A stretch of DNA of 64,000 bases from IMG/VR virus record IMGVR_UViG_3300043463_000045, positions 1-64,000 of that record. One strand, written 5' to 3'. The notes beneath the pieces are model-generated. The model saw only the letters and a list, made by a program, of their open reading frames with translations. It had not been told where the DNA came from and ran no database searches. Positions within the stretch are counted from its first letter, which is position 1, and each line of letters begins with the position of its first letter. Made by a program: the position numbers and the translations under genes. Shown piece after piece: positions 46,456 through 55,407 of the stretch. The DNA comes from a virus.

Positions 46456-47583
46456 ATGAAATATAAGTTCCCTGAAATCCGCACTATCAATGACGTGTTG
46501 CCTCATATTGAGGGCCGTGACGAGTTCATCGTTGCCGACAAGGGCGACTACACTGTCATCAACTATGCTGTGTCTATGATTGACACGTTTGACATGGATG
46601 GTCCCGAAGACCTTGGTGGTGCTATTCGTCGTGAATGTCGCGGCTTGATCTTTGACAAAGAAGGCAAACTGATTTCTCGTCCGTTTCATAAGTTCTTCAA
46701 CGTGAATGAACGTCCTGAAACGCAATCCAACGAGATTGATATTTCTGCTCCGCATACCATCATGGAAAAGATGGATGGTTCTATGATTCGTCCAGTTCCC
46801 CTGAATGGTTCGTTCCGTCTTGGCACCAAGATGGGGGTGACTGATATTGCAGAAGATGCAGAAAAGTTGCTGAACGAAGAACGGATTCAGTTCATTGAAA
46901 TCATGATTGCCGACAACAAAACTCCTATCTTTGAGTATGTTGCTCCCGACAATCAGATTGTGTTGCCGTATGAAACCGCAGACTTGGTTCTGTTGGCTAT
47001 TCGTGACAACTTGACTGGCGAATACGTTCCGTTCAATCGTCATGTTCCCTTCAATGTGGTTCCTGTCTATGGTTCGGTAAACGAATCGCTGTCGGACTAC
47101 ATTGCCAAGGCTCGTGAGCGTGAAAACCGCGAGGGCGACATCATTCGTTTTGCTGATGGTCATATGATCAAAATCAAAAACGACTGGTATGTTCGTATTC
47201 ACAAGACTTTGGACCGTGTGACGTTTGACCGTAACATCGTTGCTCTCATTCTGAATGAGGAAATCGATGATGCTGTTGGTCTGCTGCCCAATGCTACGAA
47301 AGAACGCATTGAGAAGTTTGAACAGCGGTTTGCTGAACGTTTGCATGCGCTGATTGAAGGTTATGATCGGTATTACAACACTGTTGTAGCTTCTGGTCTT
47401 GACCGTAAGCGTTATGCTCAAGAATGGATGCCTACGATTCAGAAGAATGACTCGTTTGCTCCGCAGTATGTGTTTGGTCGTTTCGTCGGCAAAGACGGTC
47501 GTGAAATGATCTTGAAGCACATTGAAAAGCACCTGACCACCAACACTCGGTGGGATGAGTGTGCCGTGTGGATGGGGATGTAA
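46456..47583 (+). CDS. rnlA: RNA ligase, T4 Rnl1 type
   Basis: 375 residues, full length. RRECRGLIFD and HKFFNVNE precede EKMDGSM (near residue 104), the KxDG adenylation motif; IFEYVAP and IKIKNDWYV supply motifs IV and V. The helical C-terminus fits Rnl1. In T4 this enzyme reseals tRNA cut by host anticodon nucleases, together with a kinase. Confidence 0.93.
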   Translation: MKYKFPEIRTINDVLPHIEGRDEFIVADKGDYTVINYAVSMIDTFDMDGPEDLGGAIRRECRGLIFDKEGKLISRPFHKFFNVNERPETQSNEIDISAPHTIMEKMDGSMIRPVPLNGSFRLGTKMGVTDIAEDAEKLLNEERIQFIEIMIADNKTPIFEYVAPDNQIVLPYETADLVLLAIRDNLTGEYVPFNRHVPFNVVPVYGSVNESLSDYIAKARERENREGDIIRFADGHMIKIKNDWYVRIHKTLDRVTFDRNIVALILNEEIDDAVGLLPNATKERIEKFEQRFAERLHALIEGYDRYYNTVVASGLDRKRYAQEWMPTIQKNDSFAPQYVFGRFVGKDGREMILKHIEKHLTTNTRWDECAVWMGM

Positions 47584-47584
47584 G

Positions 47585-47791
47585 ATGACTTGCATCCTCA
47601 TTGCTGGCTTTTTTTGGCTCCAAATCGGAGATCACTCGTTTGTAAAGTTGGACAGTATTGACACCATCTATAACAACAACATAAAGTATATCATTGACGC
47701 AAACGGCGACTTAGTAGAATCACCAATCCCCGCAAAAGAAGTAATGGAAGTGCTGAAAACATGCGAACAAATCCCAACACCGAAGCAGTAA
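47585..47791 (+). CDS. hypothetical protein
   Basis: 68 residues starting one base after the ligase stop. Hydrophobic start (CILIAGFFWLQIG). Overlaps the next gene by 31 bases. Confidence 0.65.
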   Translation: MTCILIAGFFWLQIGDHSFVKLDSIDTIYNNNIKYIIDANGDLVESPIPAKEVMEVLKTCEQIPTPKQ

Positions 47792-47904
47792 ACGATGAGT
47801 TTGAAGATGAAGAAAACGAGTTCTTGAAACAGTTTATGAATCTTTATGCTGATGACATTGAGGAAATCCTTGAACTTTCTGAGATTCTTCAAAAAACACG
47901 TTGA
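47761..47904 (+). CDS. 47-residue acidic protein
   Basis: Almost one third Glu/Asp, helical. Its TGA lies in the next -35. Confidence 0.6.
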   Translation: MRTNPNTEAVNDEFEDEENEFLKQFMNLYADDIEEILELSEILQKTR

Positions 47905-47934
47905 CAGTGCTTTCTATCGCTGATAGGATATAAC
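47901..47934 (+). promoter_or_regulatory. probable promoter
   Basis: TTGACA followed by TAGGAT at 17 bases or TATAAC at 22; CTGTAAC follows as in the common family. Confidence 0.55.
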
Positions 47935-47953
47935 TGTAACAAAGGAGAAGAAG

Positions 47954-48415
47954 ATGAAAAAAGGTGAAATGCTCAGTAAGATGATTCTGATTGCCACCAA
48001 CGCCCATGATGGGCAGTTTGATCGTGGTGGCACTCCTTACATTCTGCATCCGATGAAAGTGATGCATTATCTGAAAACGAATGACGAAGAACTTCAGTGC
48101 ATCGCTCTTGGTCATGACGTGATTGAAGACACGAAAGTAACTTACAAAGACTTGCGTGATGCTGGTATCAGTGAGCGTGTCATCAATGGTATTCGTGCGT
48201 TGACCAAAGTTCCTGGCCAGACGTATGAAGAATACAAAGAGGGTGTTTTCTCAAACGTTGATGCCATGAAAGTCAAGATGTGCGATCTTCGCCACAATAC
48301 TGATGTTCGTCGCCTGAAAGGTGTGACTGAAAAGGATATTGTCCGTATGGAAAAATACCATCGGTTCTATCTTGAAATTATGGCAAAACTTCAAGAAGTT
48401 GAAAAAGGGGGCTGA
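47954..48415 (+). CDS. HD hydrolase of the SpoT/MESH1 type
   Basis: 153 residues. NAHDGQFDRGGTPYILHP, GHDVIEDT and CDLRHNTD match the HD domain of RelA/SpoT proteins with its metal ligands (H, HD, D). No synthetase or TGS domain, so a small hydrolase that could remove ppGpp and block the stringent response during infection, or act on NADPH as MESH1 does (inference). Confidence 0.8.
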   Translation: MKKGEMLSKMILIATNAHDGQFDRGGTPYILHPMKVMHYLKTNDEELQCIALGHDVIEDTKVTYKDLRDAGISERVINGIRALTKVPGQTYEEYKEGVFSNVDAMKVKMCDLRHNTDVRRLKGVTEKDIVRMEKYHRFYLEIMAKLQEVEKGG

Positions 48416-48429
48416 TGCCCCCTTTTTTT
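48402..48429 (+). terminator. bidirectional terminator
   Basis: AAAAAGGGGGC-TGAT-GCCCCCTTTTTTT between converging genes; works on both strands. The stop of the HD gene is in the loop. Confidence 0.93.
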
Positions 48430-49180
48430 AGTCGTCTTCTCCGTATATTTTTAGAACTTCAACTACGGCAGGATGGCGTTCAACGTCCATCATATCGAAT
48501 CTGGAAATAGCAATATGTTTTAGGTTTGCCATTTCGTATCGTTTTACCAAGTCCATAAAATCGGAAAGACCATTCTCTGAAAATCCGCGATCATGCTGCT
48601 TTAGGTCTCCGGTGACTATCATCTTAGTATTATTTCCGATACGTGTTAGAAGCATCTTCATTTGAGACTTGGTAGCGTTTTGCATTTCATCTGCAATAAT
48701 CCAAGAGTCTTCAAATGTTCTACCGCGCATATAAGCGAGTGGCGCGATTTCGATGATATGATTTTCTAACATCATCGTGATTTGATCTACTGTGAAGTGT
48801 TTTTCAAGTATATCAAATATTGGTCTTGTCCAAGGAGCCATCTTTTCGTTTAGGTCTCCTGGTAAGAAACCATGTTGCTCGTCTACCGATACGGCTGGAC
48901 GAGTAATAACAATCTTCTTCACCTCTCTTTCCATAAAAGCCTTTACGCCCATCTGTGTGCAAAGAAGGGTCTTACCTGTTCCTGCTGGACCAATCGCAAA
49001 AACTATGTTGTTTTGTGGGTCGGCCAACTGATATAGGTAATCTTCTTGTGCCACATTTCTGGGCAATATTGTTGGGATTGTTTTTCTGTGCAGAGGAACT
49101 ACACCGCCATTTGATTCATACGAACGAGTCTCATGGCTGACTCGCTGTGGTTGTCGTTCAACACGCTTTTTTCGTGCCAT
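48428..49180 (-). CDS. phoH: PhoH-family P-loop ATPase
   Basis: 250 residues. GPAGTGKT Walker A (near residue 64), LAYMRGRTFEDSWIIADEMQNAT Walker B and GDLKQ are typical of PhoH/YbeZ proteins, which are common in marine phages and linked to RNA metabolism. The first 30 residues are basic. One of only two minus-strand genes here. Confidence 0.92.
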   Translation of the reverse strand: MARKKRVERQPQRVSHETRSYESNGGVVPLHRKTIPTILPRNVAQEDYLYQLADPQNNIVFAIGPAGTGKTLLCTQMGVKAFMEREVKKIVITRPAVSVDEQHGFLPGDLNEKMAPWTRPIFDILEKHFTVDQITMMLENHIIEIAPLAYMRGRTFEDSWIIADEMQNATKSQMKMLLTRIGNNTKMIVTGDLKQHDRGFSENGLSDFMDLVKRYEMANLKHIAISRFDMMDVERHPAVVEVLKIYGEDD

Positions 49181-49269
49181 ATTTTTTCCTCCGTTGGGGG
49201 ATTTTCAGATGAGTTTTTACTAACTCACTATTACTTATCATTTTTTCAATCAAAGGTTGCCATTATACC

Positions 49270-49497
49270 TTATTTTTTGGGAAGCATGAACGTGTCACTG
49301 TTGATCAAATCTATCACTTTGTCACTCTCAACTAACTTTATGATAGTCTCAGTCAATACTATTTCGCGACGAATGAAAGACATTTTCTCTTGTAATTCAA
49401 GCAGTTGTTTGGTATAATATTCTAATTCAAGACGTTTGCGGTCTCTCATATCGTAAATTTCATCAATACTAATAATAAGTTTTGGGTTTTCAGTCAT
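49270..49497 (-). CDS. small coiled-coil protein
   Basis: 75 residues; the start at 49497 has GGAG seven bases before it. Long heptad helix over residues 15-60. Upstream of PhoH on the same strand, with 89 empty bases between. Confidence 0.65.
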   Translation of the reverse strand: MTENPKLIISIDEIYDMRDRKRLELEYYTKQLLELQEKMSFIRREIVLTETIIKLVESDKVIDLINSDTFMLPKK

Positions 49498-49540
49498 AGG
49501 CTTCTCCATATTGTAAAAATATTTATTATTATAAACCATG

Positions 49541-49548
49541 GATAAATA
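49541..49548 (+). promoter_or_regulatory. late promoter box
   Basis: GATAAATA, 25 bases before the 49573 gene; opens the late-type rightward region. Confidence 0.72.
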
Positions 49549-49572
49549 CATTATAATTGACGGAGAATATGT

Positions 49573-50091
49573 ATGTCAGAAATAGATAATGAAGATGTTT
49601 TAGACAATCTACGAGATATTGATGCAAACGGAACTTTGCTTGATATGCTATTGGAATTTGAGCATGTCTTTGATAAGCAAGGGCTGTATGTATATGATAA
49701 CTGGAAATATGGCGAAGTAATAGAAGGTCCATCCCTTTCTCGTTACTGGCTTTATGTAAAGCTGATGTATCCATATAAGAAGATGCCAGACCCAAAGGGT
49801 GCAAGACGTTTAGTGGAACTTGGCTGCGAAGTAGAGTTCAAAAAAGGCATTTTGAAAGTTCCCGTTGATGTCAAATCTCGCGAAGATTTGGATGAGAACA
49901 ACAGACCAAAACTCAAGAAGCATAAAGTTTGGCTGATTGATGTATGGATGCCAAGACGTTTCATTGATGAGTTCACCGATGATAAAATCAATGTGGATGG
50001 TGATTCCGTTGATGTAGATGAACTAAACCAAGCATATGATGATGGACTTGATGATGAAACCAATATTGAAAATCAAGGAGGTTCAAAATGA
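49573..50091 (+). CDS. conserved hypothetical T4-like phage protein
   Basis: 172 residues with YDNWKYGEVIEGP and YPYKKMPDPKGARRL, which I associate with a family in marine T4-like phages; late control suggests virion assembly. Asp-rich tail. ATGA overlap with the next gene. Confidence 0.75.
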   Translation: MSEIDNEDVLDNLRDIDANGTLLDMLLEFEHVFDKQGLYVYDNWKYGEVIEGPSLSRYWLYVKLMYPYKKMPDPKGARRLVELGCEVEFKKGILKVPVDVKSREDLDENNRPKLKKHKVWLIDVWMPRRFIDEFTDDKINVDGDSVDVDELNQAYDDGLDDETNIENQGGSK

Positions 50092-50501
50092 AACGCCGTA
50101 AAATTGTAGAAGGTGTAGAAAAAGGCGACTTGCAATCCCTAGTGAAAAGGGACGTAAGTATTGCTGAGTTTGAACCAAAGACTGGTGGCGCAGATGAAGT
50201 TACCGTTCTTGCATTTTATGTTGCTGATGAACCACCAGCACAGGACTTGGCAGGGTTTATAGAAAAAGGCGCTACTAAAGTTATTGATACCGAAGTTTCT
50301 CCAAACCCAGATGATTCGGGGTTCTACCTTGTTTTCATTGAAATCAAAAATAACTTGGAAATGATGAAAACGGTGTTTGAAATATTGCTAGATGCGGGGC
50401 AGCTATGCAATGTTGAAGAATGGAACCTACAGTTCTTTTCTGGAAGCAAAGTAACAATAACGGAGAAGCAAATCAAAGAATGGCTAAAGAAGAATCGATA
50501 G
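50088..50501 (+). CDS. hypothetical protein
   Basis: 137 residues; mixed alpha-beta, no motif. Its end contains the start of the IF-1 gene. Confidence 0.72.
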   Translation: MKRRKIVEGVEKGDLQSLVKRDVSIAEFEPKTGGADEVTVLAFYVADEPPAQDLAGFIEKGATKVIDTEVSPNPDDSGFYLVFIEIKNNLEMMKTVFEILLDAGQLCNVEEWNLQFFSGSKVTITEKQIKEWLKKNR

Positions 50502-50698
50502 AAGTTGAAGGTCAAGTAATTGACGTGTTGCCAAATGGTAGATTTCGTGTTAAACTTGACAATGGGCATGAAGTTGAAGGTATTTTGTCTGGTAAAATGA
50601 GAACCAATAATATCAAAGTGATATTGTATGACAAAGTAAAAATGGAAATGACCCCATATGATCTAAGTAAAGGTCGAATAACGTATAGGTATAAGTAA
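50480..50698 (+). CDS. infA: translation initiation factor IF-1
   Basis: 72 residues, exactly IF-1 length. [27 protein letters not shown] and LSGKMR-N-I, then [17 protein letters not shown] follow bacterial IF-1 over the whole OB fold. IF-1 sits in the 30S A site and controls start-site selection and initiator tRNA binding. The start overlaps the preceding gene by 22 bases, with GGAGAAGC upstream. Phage copies are rarely described. Confidence 0.95.
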   Translation: MAKEESIEVEGQVIDVLPNGRFRVKLDNGHEVEGILSGKMRTNNIKVILYDKVKMEMTPYDLSKGRITYRYK

Positions 50699-51183
50699 TG
50701 TTTGCATTTAATAACATAAAGAAATATTTGATTGTTGGTTCAATCGTAACATTAGTATTGGGACTGGCATCGTTTGGTGCTTGGAAGTATTATACATACA
50801 CTCAGGATCAAATACAGACGTATCGCACTAATGCTGCACTTGCAGAACAAGCACAACAATCTGCCGAAGCAACTCTAAAAGAACTACAAAAAAACATAGA
50901 AGAAATTCGAACTGAATTTGAGAAAACCCAAAAAGATTTTTCCATTGCATCAGACCGCGTGGCAGCACTTGAAGAAAAACTAAGTGAGCACGACCTTGGT
51001 TTTTTAGCACAATCAAAACCAAAGTTAGTAGAAAAAATCATTGACAAAGCAAGCCAAGATGTGCTAAGATGTTTTGAAATACAAAGTGGAAGCCCACTAA
51101 CACAGGAAGAATTGAATGCTACGAAACCAAGTGAAATCAATCTCAGTTGCACTGACATTGCTAATCCCAATTACCGTCCTTAG
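50698..51183 (+). CDS. i-spanin-like membrane protein
   Basis: 161 residues. Single N-terminal membrane segment (residues 10-30) followed by a long periplasmic coiled coil (38-115) and a Cys-containing tail, the layout of Rz-type inner spanins. The lipoprotein gene starts inside it. Confidence 0.65.
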   Translation: MFAFNNIKKYLIVGSIVTLVLGLASFGAWKYYTYTQDQIQTYRTNAALAEQAQQSAEATLKELQKNIEEIRTEFEKTQKDFSIASDRVAALEEKLSEHDLGFLAQSKPKLVEKIIDKASQDVLRCFEIQSGSPLTQEELNATKPSEINLSCTDIANPNYRP

Positions 51184-51484
51184 TGCTTGTTCTCCAAAGC
51201 CAGAACCAGTCACATACTCTGCGGTTCCAACTCCAAAGCCAGCATTGGTTTTGCCAAAAATATCAACCCTCAATCTAAAAACTGTTGACTATATCGTTGT
51301 TACTCGTGAAAACGTAGATGAGGTATTCAACGACTTGGAAAAGAATGGTAAGTCTGTCGTTCTCTTTGCAATAGATGCAAATGGATATGAACAATTGAGC
51401 CTGAACATGGCAAGTGTTCTGGAACTTGTTTCACAACAAAAGAGTATCATTGCTGCGTATGAACGCTACTATGTCACCGACTGA
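51116..51484 (+). CDS. lipoprotein, possible o-spanin partner
   Basis: 122 residues starting within the previous gene in another frame. Signal peptide with lipobox LSAC (Cys25), then a Pro-rich stretch (PKPEPV..PTPKPALVLPK). Overlap of an inner-membrane coiled-coil gene with a lipoprotein gene resembles Rz/Rz1. Longer than most o-spanins, so a related envelope function is possible. Confidence 0.6.
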   Translation: MLRNQVKSISVALTLLIPITVLSACSPKPEPVTYSAVPTPKPALVLPKISTLNLKTVDYIVVTRENVDEVFNDLEKNGKSVVLFAIDANGYEQLSLNMASVLELVSQQKSIIAAYERYYVTD

Positions 51485-51857
51485 ATCAATCAAACTATTT
51501 GAACTACCAACTAACTTCACATCCGATGAACTAAAACAACGATTCAATGAACTTGTCAAAAAATATCACCCAGACATTGGTGGCGATACCGAAAAGTTTA
51601 GACAGATAGTTGAAGCGTATGAAACCTTATCCAATCTTCCGCCATCTTCCCAAATATTCAAAACGACAATATACACTTCTCACAAAGAGTTGAAAGACTA
51701 TCTTGGAGAAAACATACTTATAGAAATTGATAAGTATCAAGTTGAAGTATTCGTTCCATATCAAACAAGAGTTGGCGATACCATCAAAGTAGAAAACATT
51801 TTGCCAAACCTAACCCTATTAGTGAAAATCAAGGACAAAAATGAGCAACCAACCTGA
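51459..51857 (+). CDS. DnaJ-like J-domain protein
   Basis: 132 residues (ATG 51471 also possible). LFELPTNFTSDELKQRFNELVKKYHPDIGGDTEKFRQIVEAYETL is a full J domain with the HPD tripeptide that stimulates DnaK. The second half is beta-rich like a DnaJ substrate domain. Between lysis-type and ClpA genes; overlaps ClpA by 17 bases. Confidence 0.85.
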   Translation: MNATMSPTESIKLFELPTNFTSDELKQRFNELVKKYHPDIGGDTEKFRQIVEAYETLSNLPPSSQIFKTTIYTSHKELKDYLGENILIEIDKYQVEVFVPYQTRVGDTIKVENILPNLTLLVKIKDKNEQPT

Positions 51858-54060
51858 CCGTGTAAATCTTTCCATTGAACGTGCAATTCAAAAAGCGACC
51901 GCACTTGCACATGAATACGTGACTTTGGAACACCTTCTCTATTCAATTCTGGAAGAAGATGATGTAATAGCCTTCCTCAATAAGATGCGAGTAGATGTTG
52001 GTTCTATCGTTTCAGACCTTGAAACCTTTTTGCGTGAACGCGATGACATTCCAAATGCAAATGGGCATGAACCAAGAAAAACACTTGCCCTTGACCGCGT
52101 ATTCAACCGTGCTGTGACACAAGCTATCTTCTCTGGTAGCACAAAACTGGTATGCAAAGATATCTTTATTTCTTTACTGAGTGAAAAGAACTCCTATGCA
52201 TACTTCGTATTGAAGAAGCATGGTGCAGACCGCAACAAAGCAATTGAAATTATTACAAATGAACACAATGCGGCGGCTGGTCTATCTCCACAGGGTGCTT
52301 CAGGTGGTGGAAATCAACAAATTCGCTTTGAAGACTTCTGCACCAACCTAAACCGCCAAGCATCAGAAGGTCTAATTGACCCAATCGTTGGCCGCACTCG
52401 TGAACTTACAGAAGTTGCAGAAGTTCTTGCTCGTCGCAAGAAGAACAATGTCATTATTGTTGGCGAACCAGGGGTTGGTAAAACTGCAATCGCAGAAGGT
52501 CTTGCCCTTATGATTGTGGAAGGAACAGTTCCGCACACCCTAGAAGACAAGGTTGTCTATTCACTTGACGTGACTGCAATGGTTGCGGGAACCAAATATC
52601 GTGGCGAGTTTGAAGAACGTGCCAAGATTGTGTTTGACCAACTTGCCAAAAAAGACAACGCAATTCTGTTTATTGACGAAATCCATATGATTATGGGCGC
52701 TGGTAATGCTGGCGGGTCTAACATTGACATTGCAAACCTTCTAAAACCATTGTTGGCAAGTGGAAAGCTGCACTGTATTGGTGCAACTACCAGTGAAGAA
52801 TACCGTGAGAACTTTGAAAAGGATCGTGCTCTACAGCGCCGTTTCCAGCGTCTGAATATTGACCAACCAAGCAATGCCGACACTAAGCTAATCCTTCGTG
52901 GGTTGCGCGAATACTACGAGGCATTTCATAATGTATCGTATGATGATAGTGCTCTTGACTTAGCCGTTGACTTGGCAGAACGATACATCTTCAACAGGTT
53001 CAACCCAGACCGTGCTATTGACGTTATTGACGTAGCGGGCGCACAAGCAAAGCTGCATAAGACTACTGACCGTATCACCGATGATGAAATTCGCAAAGCA
53101 ATTTCAAAAATTGCGAATATCTCTCTTGATATGATTGATGCAAAACAGAACACCAATTACGAAAAGCTAGAAGATAATATCAAGTCAAAAATCTTTGGAC
53201 AAGATACGGCAGTTCAACAATTGACCGATGCAATCTTTGTTGCTAAAGCTGGTATGCGACCACGAAATAAACCAGTCGGTTCGTTCCTGTTTGTTGGACC
53301 AACTGGAACTGGTAAGACAGAAGTATGTCGTCAACTTGCTGACAACCTGAATGTCAAGCTGCGTAAGTATGACATGTCAGAATATATGGAATCCCATTCA
53401 GTATCAAAACTGATTGGCGCACCTCCTGGTTATGTCGGACATGCTGAAGGTGGAGTTGGTTCTGGTAAACTCATCAATGAAGTTGAAGAAACTCCAAACA
53501 GCATTGTTCTTCTTGACGAAGTTGAAAAGGCACATCCAAGTGTTATGAACCTTCTTCTTCAAGTTATGGATGATGGCAAGTTGACTTCTTCAACTGGTAA
53601 GACTGCTGATTTCAGTAACGTCATTCTTATTATGACTTCTAACCTTGGTGCTGCACAACGCTCAAAGCAAGCGATTGGATTTAGCAACAGCAACGATGAT
53701 GCAAGTAAGATTGCGATTGAGAAGTTCTTCTCTCCTGAGTTTCGTAACCGCCTTGATGCAGTGGTTGAGTTCAAAAATCTGGACAAAGACCATATTCTAA
53801 TGATTGTTGACAAGGCAGTAAAAGAACTAAACACCATGCTTGAAGAAAAGAATATCAAAATTGTGCTCAGTGACGAAGCAAGGTCTTGGGTTTGCGATAA
53901 GGGATATCAGCCAAACATGGGCGCACGTCCTCTACAGCGGGTTGTTCATGACAGCATCAAGAAGCCAATCTCAAAAGAGATTTTGTTTGGTCGGCTTGTC
54001 AATGGCGGAACAGTAAATGTTTCAGTGAATGAGGAAGGATTGACATTTGAGTATGTTTAA
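51841..54060 (+). CDS. clpA: ClpA-type AAA+ unfoldase
   Basis: 739 residues, full length. Clp N-domain repeats at 1-145 (LEHLLYSI), first AAA with GEPGVGKTA and FIDEIHMI, second AAA with GPTGTGKTE and LLDEVEKAHP, C-terminal D2-small domain. No ClpB middle coiled coil, so ClpA type. It would feed host or phage proteins to ClpP or act as an unfoldase. I see no GFL-type ClpP loop assignment that is certain. Confidence 0.92.
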   Translation: MSNQPDRVNLSIERAIQKATALAHEYVTLEHLLYSILEEDDVIAFLNKMRVDVGSIVSDLETFLRERDDIPNANGHEPRKTLALDRVFNRAVTQAIFSGSTKLVCKDIFISLLSEKNSYAYFVLKKHGADRNKAIEIITNEHNAAAGLSPQGASGGGNQQIRFEDFCTNLNRQASEGLIDPIVGRTRELTEVAEVLARRKKNNVIIVGEPGVGKTAIAEGLALMIVEGTVPHTLEDKVVYSLDVTAMVAGTKYRGEFEERAKIVFDQLAKKDNAILFIDEIHMIMGAGNAGGSNIDIANLLKPLLASGKLHCIGATTSEEYRENFEKDRALQRRFQRLNIDQPSNADTKLILRGLREYYEAFHNVSYDDSALDLAVDLAERYIFNRFNPDRAIDVIDVAGAQAKLHKTTDRITDDEIRKAISKIANISLDMIDAKQNTNYEKLEDNIKSKIFGQDTAVQQLTDAIFVAKAGMRPRNKPVGSFLFVGPTGTGKTEVCRQLADNLNVKLRKYDMSEYMESHSVSKLIGAPPGYVGHAEGGVGSGKLINEVEETPNSIVLLDEVEKAHPSVMNLLLQVMDDGKLTSSTGKTADFSNVILIMTSNLGAAQRSKQAIGFSNSNDDASKIAIEKFFSPEFRNRLDAVVEFKNLDKDHILMIVDKAVKELNTMLEEKNIKIVLSDEARSWVCDKGYQPNMGARPLQRVVHDSIKKPISKEILFGRLVNGGTVNVSVNEEGLTFEYV

Positions 54061-54781
54061 GTATAAACGAATCAAAAAAGAAATCGTTACAAAGCCATTT
54101 TACAAGAAGTATAAGTTTAGAATACGAACTAAACTTATATTCAACTTTTATGACAAATATTTGGAATACGCCCTAAATCCATCAACGATGACTTCGGAAA
54201 AAAACAGAAGTTTTGGATATAGTGCTCATTTTACAGTTCGACATTACCCTTCAACAGAAGATGAATTGGCGCGTAGATTAGGATTACATGACCAAATAGA
54301 AAAACTTTCACAGACAAACAAGGGTGAAATCAAAGTTCGCAATGACTCTATCCATACGTTGATCTATATAACGTCAAAAGAACTGTATGAGCAAATTAAA
54401 AACTTTGCAAACTACAGGGAGTTTGCAATAGATGAATGTGAGCCAGCATTTGAAGATTATGACGAAGTAAAGTCAAAACTTTCCGTAACCGAAGAAGTAA
54501 GAAAATGTTTGTATTATGAGCGTCATCGTTATAAGATTACGATGATCGCTGGTCGCGATGTCGATCTTAAAGAAGTGGTTTCATTCAGAGAAATGGCTTC
54601 TTCATTGGAAAATATCTACATATCTCCAAATCTTGCAGAGGTAGATAAACGACGATATTGGCAATACTCTACATTAGCGGTTGCATGTGACGATGAACAA
54701 ACCGCAAGTTACTTGGCCATGATCGGTGGAGATATGGTCCTTTCAGTAAAACGAGCAGTGTTGATTGACGAACTAAAGTGA
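54047..54781 (+). CDS. hypothetical protein
   Basis: 244 residues, overlapping clpA by 14 bases. Very basic first 30 residues, then alpha-beta. No family recognised. Confidence 0.72.
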   Translation: MSMFKYKRIKKEIVTKPFYKKYKFRIRTKLIFNFYDKYLEYALNPSTMTSEKNRSFGYSAHFTVRHYPSTEDELARRLGLHDQIEKLSQTNKGEIKVRNDSIHTLIYITSKELYEQIKNFANYREFAIDECEPAFEDYDEVKSKLSVTEEVRKCLYYERHRYKITMIAGRDVDLKEVVSFREMASSLENIYISPNLAEVDKRRYWQYSTLAVACDDEQTASYLAMIGGDMVLSVKRAVLIDELK

Positions 54782-54806
54782 CCATTTCCTCTTGTTGTGT
54801 TCTTAT

Positions 54807-54814
54807 GATAAATA
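54807..54814 (+). promoter_or_regulatory. late promoter box
   Basis: GATAAATA, 29 bases before the first gene of the fibre block. Confidence 0.72.
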
Positions 54815-54842
54815 AGAATAAGCATAACAAGAGGAAACAACC

Positions 54843-55013
54843 ATGGCACAAATAAAAGAAGAAATCCTTCTAGTCAAAGTATCCAAACTTACCAAAAATA
54901 ACAACTCAGAACCCAGCGTTTTGTCAGATGACATTGTTTCAACATTGGAACAAGTCGTGGCAGAACTGCTGGGTTCTGGCGTTGTTGTCGAAGTAGAAAA
55001 AATAGAAGAGTAA
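54843..55013 (+). CDS. 56-residue hypothetical protein
   Basis: Behind AAGAGGAAA. Strand-helix-strand pattern (ILLVKVSKL..VSTLEQVVAELL..VVVEVEK), likely a small alpha/beta fold. First in the fibre operon. Confidence 0.65.
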   Translation: MAQIKEEILLVKVSKLTKNNNSEPSVLSDDIVSTLEQVVAELLGSGVVVEVEKIEE

Positions 55014-55026
55014 GGAACCAATCACG

Positions 55027-55395
55027 ATGGCACGTAAAACTTCTACCCTTATGGGAAACAGCGGAGTAAATCTAAATGTTACAGGGACACCCGTTCCTGG
55101 CGATAGTTATTATGGATATACTGACGGGCTGCATACAATTGCCATATATGGGCAGAATCTATCGGGCCGTGTTCGCATTCAAGGAACATTAGCAACCAAT
55201 CCTACCGAAAGTGACTGGTTCAATATTCTTCTAAACGGAATGCCTTACAAAGATTATCAATCATTTACTGGCGTTGAGGGGATTACCTTCGTCGCCAATC
55301 TAGTTTTTTTACGAGCAATACTTGATAGAGATTCTATTGGTATTACGAATGTAACAAATGCTGGATACATTGAAAAAATATATTTGAATTACTAA
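55027..55395 (+). CDS. virion structural protein candidate
   Basis: 122 residues, beta-rich (VRIQGTLATNP...WFNIL), with the look of small tail or fibre-base proteins in T4-like marine phages. AAGGAACC upstream. Confidence 0.6.
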   Translation: MARKTSTLMGNSGVNLNVTGTPVPGDSYYGYTDGLHTIAIYGQNLSGRVRIQGTLATNPTESDWFNILLNGMPYKDYQSFTGVEGITFVANLVFLRAILDRDSIGITNVTNAGYIEKIYLNY

Positions 55396-55407
55396 GGGGC
55401 GAAGGAA

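Noticed and set aside
46417-47601. 394-codon minus-strand open frame opposite the RNA ligase
   Set aside because: It mirrors the ligase gene; no protein family, and codon use is that of a shadow frame.
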